In this document: positions 54,722 to 63,510 of the stretch, piece by piece
Numbering within the stretch: position 1 is the stretch's first letter
Layout of the letters: each line of letters starts with the position of its first letter
Assembly (NCBI RefSeq): GCF_019429565.1
Contig: NZ_JAHXSA010000001.1
Location: forward strand, 620,001 to 684,000
Direction: 5' to 3'
DNA from: Schaalia sp. ORNL0103
GTDB lineage: Bacteria; Actinomycetota; Actinomycetes; Actinomycetales; Actinomycetaceae
DNA length: 64,000 nucleotides
The notes under the pieces: generated by a model
The model's database searches: none
The model's input: the letters and a program-made list of their open reading frames with translations, nothing else
Told to the model about the DNA's origin: nothing
Program-made: the position numbers and the translations under genes

Positions 54722-55874
54722 CACAGAACTGTGGGAGGCTGCCTGGTGGTCTGCCGTCGCTGAGCCGGCCGATCCGTGCGCACGCATCCTTCGTCAGGCC
54801 TTAGGGGATCGAGATGCGCGCGCGTGGCTGATCGGGGCCTGGTCGGCACCGCCGTTGGCTCTTGCCCGTCACTCGAGGATTGACTGGCACACGCAGTGGA
54901 ATCGGTGGAGGCAGCGCGCCCTCTCGGTCGACATCGACAGTGAGCTGACACGTGTCGCTCGTGCGGGCGGCGGATTCATGACACCCGGCGATCCACGCTG
55001 GCCAGACCACCTTGCGTGCCTGGGGGAGGATGAGCCGATGGGGCTGTGGTTCCTCGGCGACCTGCCCGAGGCTCCGCAGGCGGATCATCATCTGTCTATC
55101 GTGGGAGCTCGCGCGTCCACCGGCGCGGGAAACAGGTGCGCACGCAACATGGCAGCATTCGTCGCTTCCGCAGGCGTGACGGTGGTGTCTGGGGGAGCGA
55201 TTGGCATTGACATCGAAGCTCACCGGGGTGCGCTGTCCGCGCGTGGGCGCACGATCTGCATCCTCGCTGGTGGCGTGTGCAATCCGTACCCCGCATGCCA
55301 CGGTGGCGACTTTCGTGCTGTCATCGACGGCGGTGGTGCCCTCATCTCCGAGGTTGCACCAACCGCCAGGCCGGCGAAGTGGCGTTTCCTGACCCGTAAT
55401 CGCCTGATTGCTGCATGGAGTGGGGCAACCGTGGTCGTCGAGGCGGGAGCGCGCTCCGGTGCCCTTGCGACGGCGCGTCGTGCCATGGAATACGGGCGTG
55501 AGCTAGGCGCAGTCCCCGGCGCGGTCGACGCGCCGATGTCGGTGGGGTGCCTCGAGCTTGCGCGCAACGGAGCGACGATCATCCGCGATGGGCGCGACGC
55601 CCTCGAACTCGTGCGCCCGGTGAGCGTTGACGCCGCCCAGCCTCTGTTCGGTATGCCCGTCGACGACGATCACGGGGTTGATGCCCTAGAGCCAACTCTG
55701 CGTCGGGTGTGGGAGGCGCTTCCCAGGAGCGCTCCCGCGTCGGTCGAAGCGATCTGTGTCGCCGCGGCCCTGTCGCGCGAAGAAGTGAACTACGCGCTCA
55801 TGGAGCTCTCGGTTGCGGGCCTAGTGGCCGGATCGACGCGTGGCTGGACGCGAATAGGGGGAGGCAGACCGTAG
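54714..55874 (+). CDS. dprA: DNA-processing protein DprA
   Basis: DprA loads RecA onto incoming single-stranded DNA during transformation. The 386-residue protein has an N-terminal extension (about 1-115) and the Rossmann core with SIVGARASTGAGNRCA near 125, VVSGGAIGIDIEAHRGAL near 155, ISEVAPTARPAKWRFLTRNRLIA (in parts) near 215, and ALATARRAMEYGRELGAVPG near 255. The usual SGxARGID reads SGGAIGID here. A winged-helix C-terminal domain (VEAICVAAALSREEVNYALMEL) ends it. ATG overlaps comM by 8 bp, so the two are translated together. Confidence 0.93.
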   Translation: MNDTELWEAAWWSAVAEPADPCARILRQALGDRDARAWLIGAWSAPPLALARHSRIDWHTQWNRWRQRALSVDIDSELTRVARAGGGFMTPGDPRWPDHLACLGEDEPMGLWFLGDLPEAPQADHHLSIVGARASTGAGNRCARNMAAFVASAGVTVVSGGAIGIDIEAHRGALSARGRTICILAGGVCNPYPACHGGDFRAVIDGGGALISEVAPTARPAKWRFLTRNRLIAAWSGATVVVEAGARSGALATARRAMEYGRELGAVPGAVDAPMSVGCLELARNGATIIRDGRDALELVRPVSVDAAQPLFGMPVDDDHGVDALEPTLRRVWEALPRSAPASVEAICVAAALSREEVNYALMELSVAGLVAGSTRGWTRIGGGRP

Positions 55875-55877
55875 GAT
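55872..55877 (+). promoter_or_regulatory. -10 box of a probable leaderless promoter (xerC-like)
   Basis: TAGGAT is followed by six bases and the ATG at 55884; it overlaps the dprA stop codon, so the recombinase gene may have its own promoter. Confidence 0.55.
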
Positions 55878-55883
55878 ATCGAT

Positions 55884-56795
55884 ATGGCAGGCAACGTGGG
55901 GGAGCGCTGGGAAGAGTACCTGCGCCTTGGGCGGCGGATGAGCTCCCACACAGTTTCCGCGTACCTCGGGGATCTTCACTCGCTCATGGAGTTCCTCTCG
56001 CTCGACGCGGACGTGACCCCTGAGCAGTTGCGAGAGGCACTCACACACCGCGCAGTTCGTTCCTGGCTAGCTCGCACCCTCGCGGATGGGGGAGCGCGCT
56101 CGACGATCGCGCGCCACACCGCCGCGATTCGCAACTTCACCTCCTGGGCAATGCGTGAAGGAATCCTGGCGAGCGACCCCGCTGCGCTCCTCTCATCTCC
56201 GCGTGCCGACCAAAGGCTACCGTCTCCACTCGACGAATCCGATGCGAGGCTGCTTCTCAACGCCGCTCGGGATGAAGCTGCGGCGGGAGGGGCCTCCCAG
56301 ATTCGCAATTGGGCGATCCTCGAGCTCACGTATGCCTGCGGGCTTCGCGTCTCCGAGGTGTGCGGCCTCGATATCTCGTCCTTGAACCGTGAGGCCCTCA
56401 CCGTGCGCGTCGTCGGTAAAGGCAACAAAGAGAGGGTGGTTCCCTACGGTCCTCCTGCTGCCGACGCCCTCGACCATTGGCTGGTACGAGGCCGTCCCCA
56501 GTTGGCCGGGGAACGCAGCGGGGACGCTCTCTTCCTCGGCGATAAGGGTGGTCGCATCGATCCGCGCGTTGTGCGTTCGATGGTGCACAAGATGGCGGCT
56601 CGTGCGGGCGTGCACGACATTGCGCCACACGGGCTGCGCCATTCCACGGCGACGCACCTGCTGCAGGGTGGAGCCGACCTGCGTGCGGTCCAGGAGATGC
56701 TCGGTCACTCGTCGCTATCGACCACTCAGCGCTACACCCACGTGGATACCGCTCGTCTGAGCGCGATCTATCAGCGGGCGCACCCCCGCGCCTAG
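55884..56795 (+). CDS. xerC: Tyrosine recombinase XerC-like
   Basis: A 303-residue site-specific recombinase. The core-binding domain is about 1-90 (YLRLGRRMSSHTVSAYLGDL) and the catalytic domain carries all residues of the site: Arg in CGLRVSEVCGL near 155, Lys in GKGNKERVVPYG near 180, HGLRHSTATHLL near 250, LGHSSLSTTQRYTH with Tyr near 286. It lies in the conserved comM-dprA-xerC-rpsB region of actinobacteria, so it is the chromosomal dimer resolution XerC rather than a mobile-element integrase. Confidence 0.94.
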   Translation: MAGNVGERWEEYLRLGRRMSSHTVSAYLGDLHSLMEFLSLDADVTPEQLREALTHRAVRSWLARTLADGGARSTIARHTAAIRNFTSWAMREGILASDPAALLSSPRADQRLPSPLDESDARLLLNAARDEAAAGGASQIRNWAILELTYACGLRVSEVCGLDISSLNREALTVRVVGKGNKERVVPYGPPAADALDHWLVRGRPQLAGERSGDALFLGDKGGRIDPRVVRSMVHKMAARAGVHDIAPHGLRHSTATHLLQGGADLRAVQEMLGHSSLSTTQRYTHVDTARLSAIYQRAHPRA

Positions 56796-56861
56796 GACCC
56801 GAGGGCTGGGAGACGCTGTTTCACTGGTGATCGCAGACCTCGTTCGGCAATTCGCATGAGG

Positions 56862-57392
56862 CTATCGAGCCAACACGTCGTCCCAGGGGAGAAGACGCGG
56901 GCGCCCGAGCGTCATACGTATTGGATCGATGTACGTGCGCCTGCCGGTCTTTGCGCCCCAGTGCAGTGTGGGTGAGTCCCCTTCGACAACGCCTATCAAG
57001 TCTCCTTTCTGAACGTGATCGCCGACCGCGACGGATGGCGTCACGGGCAGATACGTCGACCAGACGACGCGGCCGCCGACCTCGTGCCGAATCGAAATGA
57101 CGCCGCGGCCCGCGATGGGACCGGCAACGGTCACAGTGCCCGATGCGCACGCGTACACCGGGGAGGGAGCGGGATACTGCAACGTCACCCCGCGACGCCC
57201 GGGAAGCCAGTCGTGGGCGGGCGGAGAGAACCCTTCGACGACGGCCACGGGCCCACCTGTCGGCCACTGCCACCGCTCGCGGTGCGGGGCTGCTGCGCCT
57301 GGCGGTACCGCGATGATGAGCAGTGTTACGACGAAAGTGACGGTTAGTGAAGCGGCGCTGAATCGGCCACGGTTCGGGATTACTGAGGTCAT
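56862..57392 (-). CDS. Degenerate M23 (LytM-like) domain protein, exported
   Basis: A 176-residue exported protein with an N-terminal hydrophobic signal (FSAASLTVTFVVTLLIIAVPPG, in parts). The LytM fold is recognisable from TVTVAGPIAGRGVISIRHEV and the end LHWGAKTGRRTYIDPIRM. The zinc motif HRGVDL is replaced by RRGVTL near residue 70, and the first histidine of HxH by Thr (PTLHWG). Three of four zinc ligands are therefore missing. It is probably inactive as an endopeptidase and could act as an EnvC-like activator. It faces rpsB, as Rv2891 does in mycobacteria from memory. Confidence 0.85.
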   Translation of the reverse strand: MTSVIPNRGRFSAASLTVTFVVTLLIIAVPPGAAAPHRERWQWPTGGPVAVVEGFSPPAHDWLPGRRGVTLQYPAPSPVYACASGTVTVAGPIAGRGVISIRHEVGGRVVWSTYLPVTPSVAVGDHVQKGDLIGVVEGDSPTLHWGAKTGRRTYIDPIRMTLGRPRLLPWDDVLAR

Positions 57393-57800
57393 GACATCAG
57401 CGTGAGGCGATGCGCCGCACAGGTCTAGTCGCCCGGCGCCGGTTGTGGATACTGCTGCGACGCGAAAGGACCCTGTGGATAACGAGCGAAAACGGCGTGT
57501 CTGTGGCGAACTGCCCGGGCCTCGTCGACGATGAATCCAGTAGGCAACGTCTCATCCCCCTGGTTTCGAACATTTGTGCACTTGTGAGGTAAGATAGCCG
57601 GGCACTTGCCCTGTGCAGGTGACTTCGCGTGCCATTATCGCGACCCACGGGAAACCGCCAGGGGAGCGAGGCGCGGCGGCTTCGGTCCTTTCGGGGATGG
57701 TCGCCGGTCATGGCACCAGGGTGCGCAACGCGCACAGCAAACCGATAACCCCGGGGGAAACCCCACTGATCACTCGCGACTTGCGGGGAAAGGACGATCC
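57393..57800. other. 408-bp intergenic region with DnaA boxes and rpsB leader
   Basis: The gap between the divergent M23 and rpsB genes has no coding frame I accept. It contains DnaA-box-like TGTGGATAC (57444-57452) and TGTGGATAA (57474-57482), exactly 30 bp apart, a weaker TGTGGCGAA at 57502, and one copy of the 9-base GGCCTCGTC repeat (57518-57526). TAAGAT at 57590-57595 is a likely rpsB -10 box, leaving a leader near 200 nt with small hairpins such as GGGCA/TGCCC at 57600-57611. Confidence 0.6.
57444..57482 (+). repeat. DnaA-box pair with 30-bp spacing near rpsB
   Basis: TGTGGATAC and TGTGGATAA in the same orientation, starts at 57444 and 57474. The second has the perfect DnaA-box core. 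Confidence 0.7.
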
Positions 57801-58631
57801 ATGGCAATCGTTACCATGCGTCAGCTCCTCGAGTCCGGTGTCCACTTCGGCCACCAGACTCGCCGTTGGAACCCGAAGATGAAGCGCTTCATCCTCACCG
57901 AGCGCAACGGCATCTACATCATCGACCTGCAGCAGACCATTGCTGACATCGACATTGCCTTCGACTTCGTGAAGCAGACCGTCGCCCACGGTGGCACCCT
58001 GCTCTTCGTGGGCACCAAGAAGCAGGCCCAGGAAGCCGTGGCCGAGCAGGCCCAGCGCGTCGGCATGCCCTACGTGAACCACCGTTGGCTCGGCGGCATG
58101 CTCACCAACTTCTCGACCGTTGCCACCCGTCTGCAGCGCCTGAAGGAACTCGAGCAGATCGACTTCGACGACGTGGCCTCCTCCGGTCACACCAAGAAGG
58201 AACTGCTCATGATGCGCCGCGAGAAGGACAAGCTCTCGCGCACCCTGGGCGGCATCCGCGACATGACCAAGGTTCCCTCGGCCGTGTGGATCGTCGACCC
58301 CAAGAAGGAGCACCTCGCGGTCTCCGAGGCTCGCAAGCTGCGCATCCCGATCGTCGCCATCCTCGACACCAACGCCGATCCGGACGAGGTCGACTACCGC
58401 ATTCCCGGCAACGATGACGCCATCCGCGCCGTCGCGCTGCTGACCCGCGTGATCGCCGACGCCGTCGCCGAGGGCCTGATCGCTCGCTCCGACGTCCGCA
58501 AGGGCAAGGGCGAAGAAGCCGCCGCTGAGCCGCTGGCTGAGTGGGAGCGTGAGCTCCTCGAGGGCGAGGTCAAGGCTGACGAAGCTGCCGCCGCTGAGGT
58601 CGCCGAAGAGTCGACCACCAAGCAGGACTGA
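57801..58631 (+). CDS. rpsB: 30S ribosomal protein S2
   Basis: S2 is needed for S1 and initiation on the 30S subunit. The 276 residues begin [26 protein letters not shown] and have [16 protein letters not shown] near 155 and the C-terminal acidic Ala/Glu tail after 230. ATG is preceded by GGGGAAAGGACGATCC. It is followed by tsf after 25 bp, the usual rpsB-tsf operon. Confidence 0.97.
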   Translation: MAIVTMRQLLESGVHFGHQTRRWNPKMKRFILTERNGIYIIDLQQTIADIDIAFDFVKQTVAHGGTLLFVGTKKQAQEAVAEQAQRVGMPYVNHRWLGGMLTNFSTVATRLQRLKELEQIDFDDVASSGHTKKELLMMRREKDKLSRTLGGIRDMTKVPSAVWIVDPKKEHLAVSEARKLRIPIVAILDTNADPDEVDYRIPGNDDAIRAVALLTRVIADAVAEGLIARSDVRKGKGEEAAAEPLAEWERELLEGEVKADEAAAAEVAEESTTKQD

Positions 58632-58656
58632 ACTTTTTACTGAGAGGAATCATCCG

Positions 58657-59484
58657 ATGGCGAATTTCACCGCTGCAGATGTGAAGGCGCTGCGTGAGCA
58701 GACCGGCGCCGGCATGATGGATGTCAAGAAGGCTCTGACCGAGGCCGACGGCGACGCCGAGAAGGCTCTCGAGATCATCCGCCTGAAGGGCCTGAAGTCC
58801 CTGTCCAAGCGCGAGGGCCGCCAGGCCTCCGCCGGCCTGCTGGCCGCGCAGACCGACGGCACCGTCGGCGTGCTGGTCGAGGTCAACTCCGAGACGGACT
58901 TCGTCGCGAAGAACCAGAAGTTCATCGACTTCTCCAACGAGGTCCTGGCCGCCGCCGTCGCTTCTGGCGCCGCCGACCTGGACGCGCTGCTCGCCGCCCC
59001 CATGGGCGAGGGCACCGTCAAGGACCGCCTGGACGCTTTCGCCGCGATCATCGGCGAGAAGCTGCAGGTTGGCCGCATCGTGCGCGTTGAGGGCGAGAAC
59101 GTCGACCTCTACCTGCACCAGACCAGCCCGGACCTGCCCCCGCAGGTTGGCGTCTTCGTCGTCACCGATGCCGCCGGCAAGGCCGTTGCCCACGACATCG
59201 CGATGCACGTCGCCGCCTACATGCCCGCTTACCTCGATCGCGACTCGGTTCCCGCCGACGTGCTCGAGAAGGAGCGCGCCACCCTCGAGAAGATCACCCT
59301 CGAGGAGGGCAAGCCCGCCAACATCGTTCCCAAGATCGTTGAGGGCCGTCTGAACGCGTTCTACAAGGACAACTGCCTCGTTGACCAGGCCTACGCCCGT
59401 GACCCCTCGAAGTCCGTCGGCCAGGTCCTCAAGGAGGCCGGCGCCACGGTCACCAACTTCGTGCGCGTGCACGTCGGTGCCTGA
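58657..59484 (+). CDS. tsf: Elongation factor Ts
   Basis: EF-Ts exchanges GDP for GTP on EF-Tu. The 275 residues start NFTAADVKALREQTGAGMMD with the conserved DVKKAL, then VEVNSETDFVAKNQKF near 75 and GRIVRVEGENVDLYLHQ near 135. ATG 58657 has TGAGAGGAATCATCC upstream; the frame open from rpsB's end is not used. A strong terminator ends the operon. Confidence 0.97.
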   Translation: MANFTAADVKALREQTGAGMMDVKKALTEADGDAEKALEIIRLKGLKSLSKREGRQASAGLLAAQTDGTVGVLVEVNSETDFVAKNQKFIDFSNEVLAAAVASGAADLDALLAAPMGEGTVKDRLDAFAAIIGEKLQVGRIVRVEGENVDLYLHQTSPDLPPQVGVFVVTDAAGKAVAHDIAMHVAAYMPAYLDRDSVPADVLEKERATLEKITLEEGKPANIVPKIVEGRLNAFYKDNCLVDQAYARDPSKSVGQVLKEAGATVTNFVRVHVGA

Positions 59485-59510
59485 TCTGGCCACCTCGTCA
59501 GCTTGCTGAC

Positions 59511-59552
59511 AAAGGGAAGCGGTCCCGCCGAACGGCGGGGCCGCTTCCCTTT
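59511..59552 (+). terminator. Rho-independent terminator after tsf
   Basis: A 20-bp interrupted stem (AAAGGGAAGCGG and CCCGCCG with complements) ending in a T run. TAGTAT right after it (59560-59565) is a likely -10 box for pyrH-frr-cdsA-rlmN. Confidence 0.92.
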
Positions 59553-59614
59553 TACCAGGTAGTATGGTTCTTAACCGTTCCGCCCTTCCCGGGCCGTTAC
59601 AAAGGAGAAGCGTC

Positions 59615-60325
59615 ATGTCGACGAACCGCCGCGTTTTGCTCAAGCTGTCCGGAGAGGCATTCGGGGGTGGATCGATCGGTTTGGACCCCAAGGTTGTCCG
59701 TAACATCGCGGAGCAGGTCGCGTCTGCTGTTCGTGAGGGCATCCAGGTGGCGATCGTCGTTGGTGGAGGCAACTTCTTCCGTGGCGCCCAGCTCGCCCGC
59801 GAGGGGCTTGAGCGCTCACGTGCGGACTACATGGGCATGCTCGGCACCGTTATGAACGCGCTCGCACTCCAGGACTTTATCGACCAGTCCGGTGTCCCTG
59901 CCCGTGTGCAGACGGCCATTACGATGGCTCAGGTTGCCGAACCCTACCTGCCGCTTCGAGCGATTCGTCACCTGGAGAAGGGACGTGTCGTTGTCTTCGG
60001 CGCTGGCGCGGGCCTGCCGTACTTCTCGACCGATACGGTGTCCGCACAGCGTGCTTTGGAGATTCATTGCGATGAGCTGCTCGTCGCCAAGAACGGCGTG
60101 GACGGTGTTTATGACGATGATCCGAACAAGAATCCCGATGCTCACCGCTTCGACACGCTGACCTATTCTGAGGCTCTGCGTCGCGATCTCAAGGTGATTG
60201 ACGGTTCGGCGCTCGCCCTGTGCCGCGACAACGGACTGACGACGCGCATCTTTGGCATGGGTGGCGACGGAGCCGTGACCCGCGCGCTGATGGGCGATGA
60301 AATCGGTACCCTAGTGACGGCGTGA
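59615..60325 (+). CDS. pyrH: Uridylate kinase
   Basis: The hexameric bacterial UMP kinase makes UDP for nucleic acids and UDP-sugars. The 236 residues show [13 protein letters not shown] near 5, [14 protein letters not shown] near 50, [17 protein letters not shown] near 68 and the nucleotide-binding [14 protein letters not shown] near 130. ATG 59615 has AAAGGAGAAGCGTC. It starts the pyrH-frr-cdsA-rlmN-DivIVA transcript. Confidence 0.97.
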   Translation: MSTNRRVLLKLSGEAFGGGSIGLDPKVVRNIAEQVASAVREGIQVAIVVGGGNFFRGAQLAREGLERSRADYMGMLGTVMNALALQDFIDQSGVPARVQTAITMAQVAEPYLPLRAIRHLEKGRVVVFGAGAGLPYFSTDTVSAQRALEIHCDELLVAKNGVDGVYDDDPNKNPDAHRFDTLTYSEALRRDLKVIDGSALALCRDNGLTTRIFGMGGDGAVTRALMGDEIGTLVTA

Positions 60326-60363
60326 TATAACCTTCACAGACCACTGACTTAAAGGAGCTCATA

Positions 60364-60921
60364 GTGATCGACGATATTCTCCTCGAGGCCGAGGAAAAGA
60401 TGGACAAGGCCGTGGAAGCGGCCAGCCACGAGTTTTCGAACATCCGCACTGGACGCGCGACGTCTTCGATGTTCGAGCAGCTTCTGGTGGACTACTACGG
60501 TGCGCCGACGCCGATGCAGCAGCTTGCTAGCTTCCAGATTCCCGAGGCCCGTACCGTCCTGATCTCTCCTTTCGATCGCACCGCGACCCAGGAGATCATC
60601 CGTACTCTGCGTGAGTCGGACCTCGGTGTGAATCCGACCGACGATGGCAATGTCGTGCGCGTCGTTCTGCCCGCCCTGACGGAGGAACGCCGTAAGGAGT
60701 ACGTGAAGCAGGCCAAGAGCAAGGCTGAGGACGGTCGCGTGTCCGTGCGCGGCGTGCGTCGTAAGGCGAAGGATCAGCTTGACCGCCTGAAGAAGGACGG
60801 CGAGGCCTCTGAGGATGACGTCGAGCGCGCCGAAAAGCAGCTTGATGGCCTCACGAAGGCCCACACCGAGCAGATCGACAAGATGCTCGCGACGAAGGAA
60901 AGTGAACTGCTGACGATCTGA
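60364..60921 (+). CDS. frr: Ribosome recycling factor
   Basis: RRF splits post-termination ribosomes with EF-G. The 185 residues have the family features RTGRATSSMFEQLLVDYYGAPTPM (seen in parts, near 25), RTVLISPFDRT near 65 and RRKAKDQLDRLKKDGEASEDD near 135. GTG start follows AAGGAGCTCATA. It lies 38 bp after pyrH and overlaps the cdsA start by one base. Confidence 0.97.
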   Translation: MIDDILLEAEEKMDKAVEAASHEFSNIRTGRATSSMFEQLLVDYYGAPTPMQQLASFQIPEARTVLISPFDRTATQEIIRTLRESDLGVNPTDDGNVVRVVLPALTEERRKEYVKQAKSKAEDGRVSVRGVRRKAKDQLDRLKKDGEASEDDVERAEKQLDGLTKAHTEQIDKMLATKESELLTI

Positions 60922-61832
60922 TGGCGTCGACGGATCGTTCACTTCTTGCCCGAGTCTTCTCCCCGGGCCCCACTCGTGACAATCATCCCGCGGGTGGGGC
61001 AACGGGGAAGGCTGGGCGTAATCTTCCGCAGGCGATCACGACCGCAGTTGTCCTGATCGCTGCTGTTGCCATTCCTCTGTTCACGTCGCTCCCTGCGTTT
61101 GTGGGCGTCATTGCCTTCGTGTGCCTGGTTGGAATCTGGGAACTCGCGGGCGCCTTCGCGCGCATGGGCATCACACTGACGGTGACGCCTCTGTATGTCG
61201 GTGCTATCGGCATGGTGACCTGCGCGTGGTGGCTGGGCACAGAGGGTATGCTCTTCGCCCTGTACATCACCGTGTTCGTCTGCGCGGCGTGGAGACTCCT
61301 GGACCGTCGTCAAGAGTCCCGGATGAGCGACGTCGTGTCGTCAACGTTTGCGGCCGTCTACGTGCCGTTCCTGGCCTCGTTCGTGGTGCTCATGATGGCG
61401 GCGTGGCACAACGCCTGGGTGTTCGTCGTCTTTGAGCTCATGGTCATCGCTAACGACACCGGTGGCTGGGCTGCCGGTGTCATGTTCGGTAAGCACCCGA
61501 TGGCTCCCGCTCTGTCTCCGAAGAAATCCTGGGAGGGCTTCGCAGGTTCTGCCCTGACGGCCATCGCTGTCGGTGTGGTCGGTCTGTGGTTGCTGGGAGC
61601 TTCCTGGTGGTGGGGTGTCGTTGCGGGTATCTCTATCGCCTTTGTGGGTACGATGGGCGACCTGACCGAGTCTCTCATTAAGCGTGAGGCCGGCTTGAAA
61701 GACATGTCGCAGATCCTGCCGGGCCACGGTGGTGTTCTCGACCGAGTGGACGCGCTGCTCATGAGCGCGCCGGTCGCCTACTTCATTTTCGCGTGGGCGC
61801 TGCCGGGTATTTCTTGGGAGTCTAGCCATTGA
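60921..61832 (+). CDS. cdsA: Phosphatidate cytidylyltransferase
   Basis: CdsA makes CDP-diacylglycerol from CTP and phosphatidic acid for phospholipids. The 303-residue membrane protein has about eight hydrophobic segments and the C-terminal signature: [12 protein letters not shown] near 200, [18 protein letters not shown] near 245, and [15 protein letters not shown] near 268. A positively charged N-terminal 35 residues precede the first helix. Its last bases overlap the TTG of rlmN. Confidence 0.95.
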   Translation: MASTDRSLLARVFSPGPTRDNHPAGGATGKAGRNLPQAITTAVVLIAAVAIPLFTSLPAFVGVIAFVCLVGIWELAGAFARMGITLTVTPLYVGAIGMVTCAWWLGTEGMLFALYITVFVCAAWRLLDRRQESRMSDVVSSTFAAVYVPFLASFVVLMMAAWHNAWVFVVFELMVIANDTGGWAAGVMFGKHPMAPALSPKKSWEGFAGSALTAIAVGVVGLWLLGASWWWGVVAGISIAFVGTMGDLTESLIKREAGLKDMSQILPGHGGVLDRVDALLMSAPVAYFIFAWALPGISWESSH

Positions 61833-63109
61833 GCCAATCGACGAAGGGGCCCCGCGGGGCGCAGGCACATACGCCGAACGCCCTGGGCGTGTCGGATCTT
61901 CAGCGTCGCAGCCCGCGCCGTGAGGTTCGTCCGACCGATCAGCCGCCGGAGGGCGCGACGCATAAGGACGCCAAGCCGGTCCTGTCGTTCACCGCGAAGC
62001 GGCGTGGAAAGGCTCCGTCGCATCTCGCTGATCTGGATGCCGCGTCCCGTAAGCAGGTGCTGAAGGACCTGGGGTTGCCCGCTTTTCGCGCCGATCAGCT
62101 GTCGCGCCATTACTTCACGCATTTTGAGGCCGATCCCGCGAACATGAGCGATATCCCGGCCGGGATGCGCGACGCTGTCTCGGATGCCCTGCTGCCGAAT
62201 CTTGTGACGAAGGTTGTGTCACTGGAGGCTGACGGCGGGCGCACGATCAAGGATTTGTGGCGCCTGTACGACGGCGCGCAGGTCGAGTCTGTTCTCATGC
62301 GCTACCCCCAGCGAACGACGCTGTGCGTCTCGTCGCAGGCGGGCTGCGGCATGGCGTGTCCATTCTGCGCGACGGGACAGATGGGCCTGACGCGTAACCT
62401 GTCGACCGCGGAGATTGTCGATCAGGTTCGCGAGGCCCAGGCCTCGTGCCGAGACGGCAAGCTCGCGGGTGGGCCGACGAAGCTGTCGAATGTTGTCTTC
62501 ATGGGCATGGGCGAGCCCCTCGCTAACTACAAGACGGTTGTCGCCGCGCTTCACCGTTTGATTGATCCGGCGCCCGAGGGATTCGGTATGAGCGCCCGAA
62601 ATATCACCGTGTCGACGGTAGGCCTGGTCCCTGCGATCAAGAAGCTGGCGGGGGAGGGTATGCCGGTAACGCTCGCGGTCTCGCTCCATGCGCCGGACGA
62701 CGATCTTCGCGACGAGCTGATTCCCATCAACTCGCGGTGGAAGGTCGGTGAGCTCCTTGATGCGGCGCGCGGGTATTTCCTGGCGACGGGGCGGCGCGTG
62801 TCGATCGAGTACGCGCTCATTAAGGACATGAACGATCAGGAATGGCGCGCGCAGCTGCTGGCCGATGAGCTGAACAAGCGTGGCCATGGTTGGGTGCACG
62901 TCAACCCCATTCCCCTGAATCCGACGCCTGGGTCCATCTGGACGGCATCGACGCGGGCTGCTCAGGAGGCGTTCGTCAAGCGCCTGCAGGACAACGGAAT
63001 TGCGACGTCGATCCGCGATACGCGCGGCTCGGACATTGACGGCGCGTGCGGGCAGCTGGCGACGGCGGTTGCTGACGGTAAGCGCCCGGTTGGGGAGGAG
63101 CACGCGTGA
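61829..63109 (+). CDS. rlmN: 23S rRNA/tRNA adenine-C2 methyltransferase RlmN
   Basis: A radical-SAM enzyme that methylates A2503 of 23S rRNA and A37 of some tRNAs. The 426-residue frame starts at TTG in a TTGA overlap with cdsA. The first 60 residues are a variable basic extension. The cluster motif is [14 protein letters not shown] near 175, with [13 protein letters not shown] near 220, and the catalytic C-terminal cysteine in [12 protein letters not shown] near 408. Both active cysteines are present, so it should be active and not a Cfr-type enzyme by this evidence alone. Confidence 0.95.
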   Translation: MSQSTKGPRGAQAHTPNALGVSDLQRRSPRREVRPTDQPPEGATHKDAKPVLSFTAKRRGKAPSHLADLDAASRKQVLKDLGLPAFRADQLSRHYFTHFEADPANMSDIPAGMRDAVSDALLPNLVTKVVSLEADGGRTIKDLWRLYDGAQVESVLMRYPQRTTLCVSSQAGCGMACPFCATGQMGLTRNLSTAEIVDQVREAQASCRDGKLAGGPTKLSNVVFMGMGEPLANYKTVVAALHRLIDPAPEGFGMSARNITVSTVGLVPAIKKLAGEGMPVTLAVSLHAPDDDLRDELIPINSRWKVGELLDAARGYFLATGRRVSIEYALIKDMNDQEWRAQLLADELNKRGHGWVHVNPIPLNPTPGSIWTASTRAAQEAFVKRLQDNGIATSIRDTRGSDIDGACGQLATAVADGKRPVGEEHA

Positions 63110-63510
63110 TCAGGACAGATTTTTCTCGCAGTTTCTTGCGCATGGGATACGACGTGAGCGAGGTCCTGACCTTTCTCGGGGACGTCGAGCGCACGCTGAC
63201 GGGCCAGGAGACGGACCCCGAAAAGGTCGTGACCGCTCAGAAGGCTCTGGATGTGGAGTTTTCTGCGAAGCTGCGCGGCTTCAATGACGAGGAGGTCGAC
63301 GCGGAGATCGACCGTCTCATTGAGATGCTGCGTCATGCCGAGCGCAGACGAGCGGCGCAGCATGAGAATAGTGCGGGCAGTCACGTCGACGCTGCGACGC
63401 TCCCAGGTGCGGAGCCGACTACCGCTTCCTCTGAGTATGCTGATTTCGGCACGCCTGAGGCCGTCGAACAGATTCTTCGTTCCATGACACAGGAAAAGGA
63501 GCAGTCATGA
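63106..63510 (+). CDS. DivIVA-motif protein (short)
   Basis: A 134-residue protein with two copies of the DivIVA-type motif (aromatic, then GYDxxEV and a helix): [19 protein letters not shown] near residue 10 and [20 protein letters not shown] near 55. The rest is helical and polar. DivIVA proteins mark curved membranes and poles in actinobacteria. It lacks a long coiled coil, so it is not the polar growth factor Wag31 itself. GTG start overlaps rlmN; the stop overlaps the next gene as ATGA. Confidence 0.78.
   Translation: MIRTDFSRSFLRMGYDVSEVLTFLGDVERTLTGQETDPEKVVTAQKALDVEFSAKLRGFNDEEVDAEIDRLIEMLRHAERRRAAQHENSAGSHVDAATLPGAEPTTASSEYADFGTPEAVEQILRSMTQEKEQS

Noticed and set aside
55884-56795. 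Tyrosine recombinase as an integrase of a mobile element
   Set aside because: It lies in the conserved dprA-rpsB region, has no attachment-site duplication nearby and matches XerC domain order.
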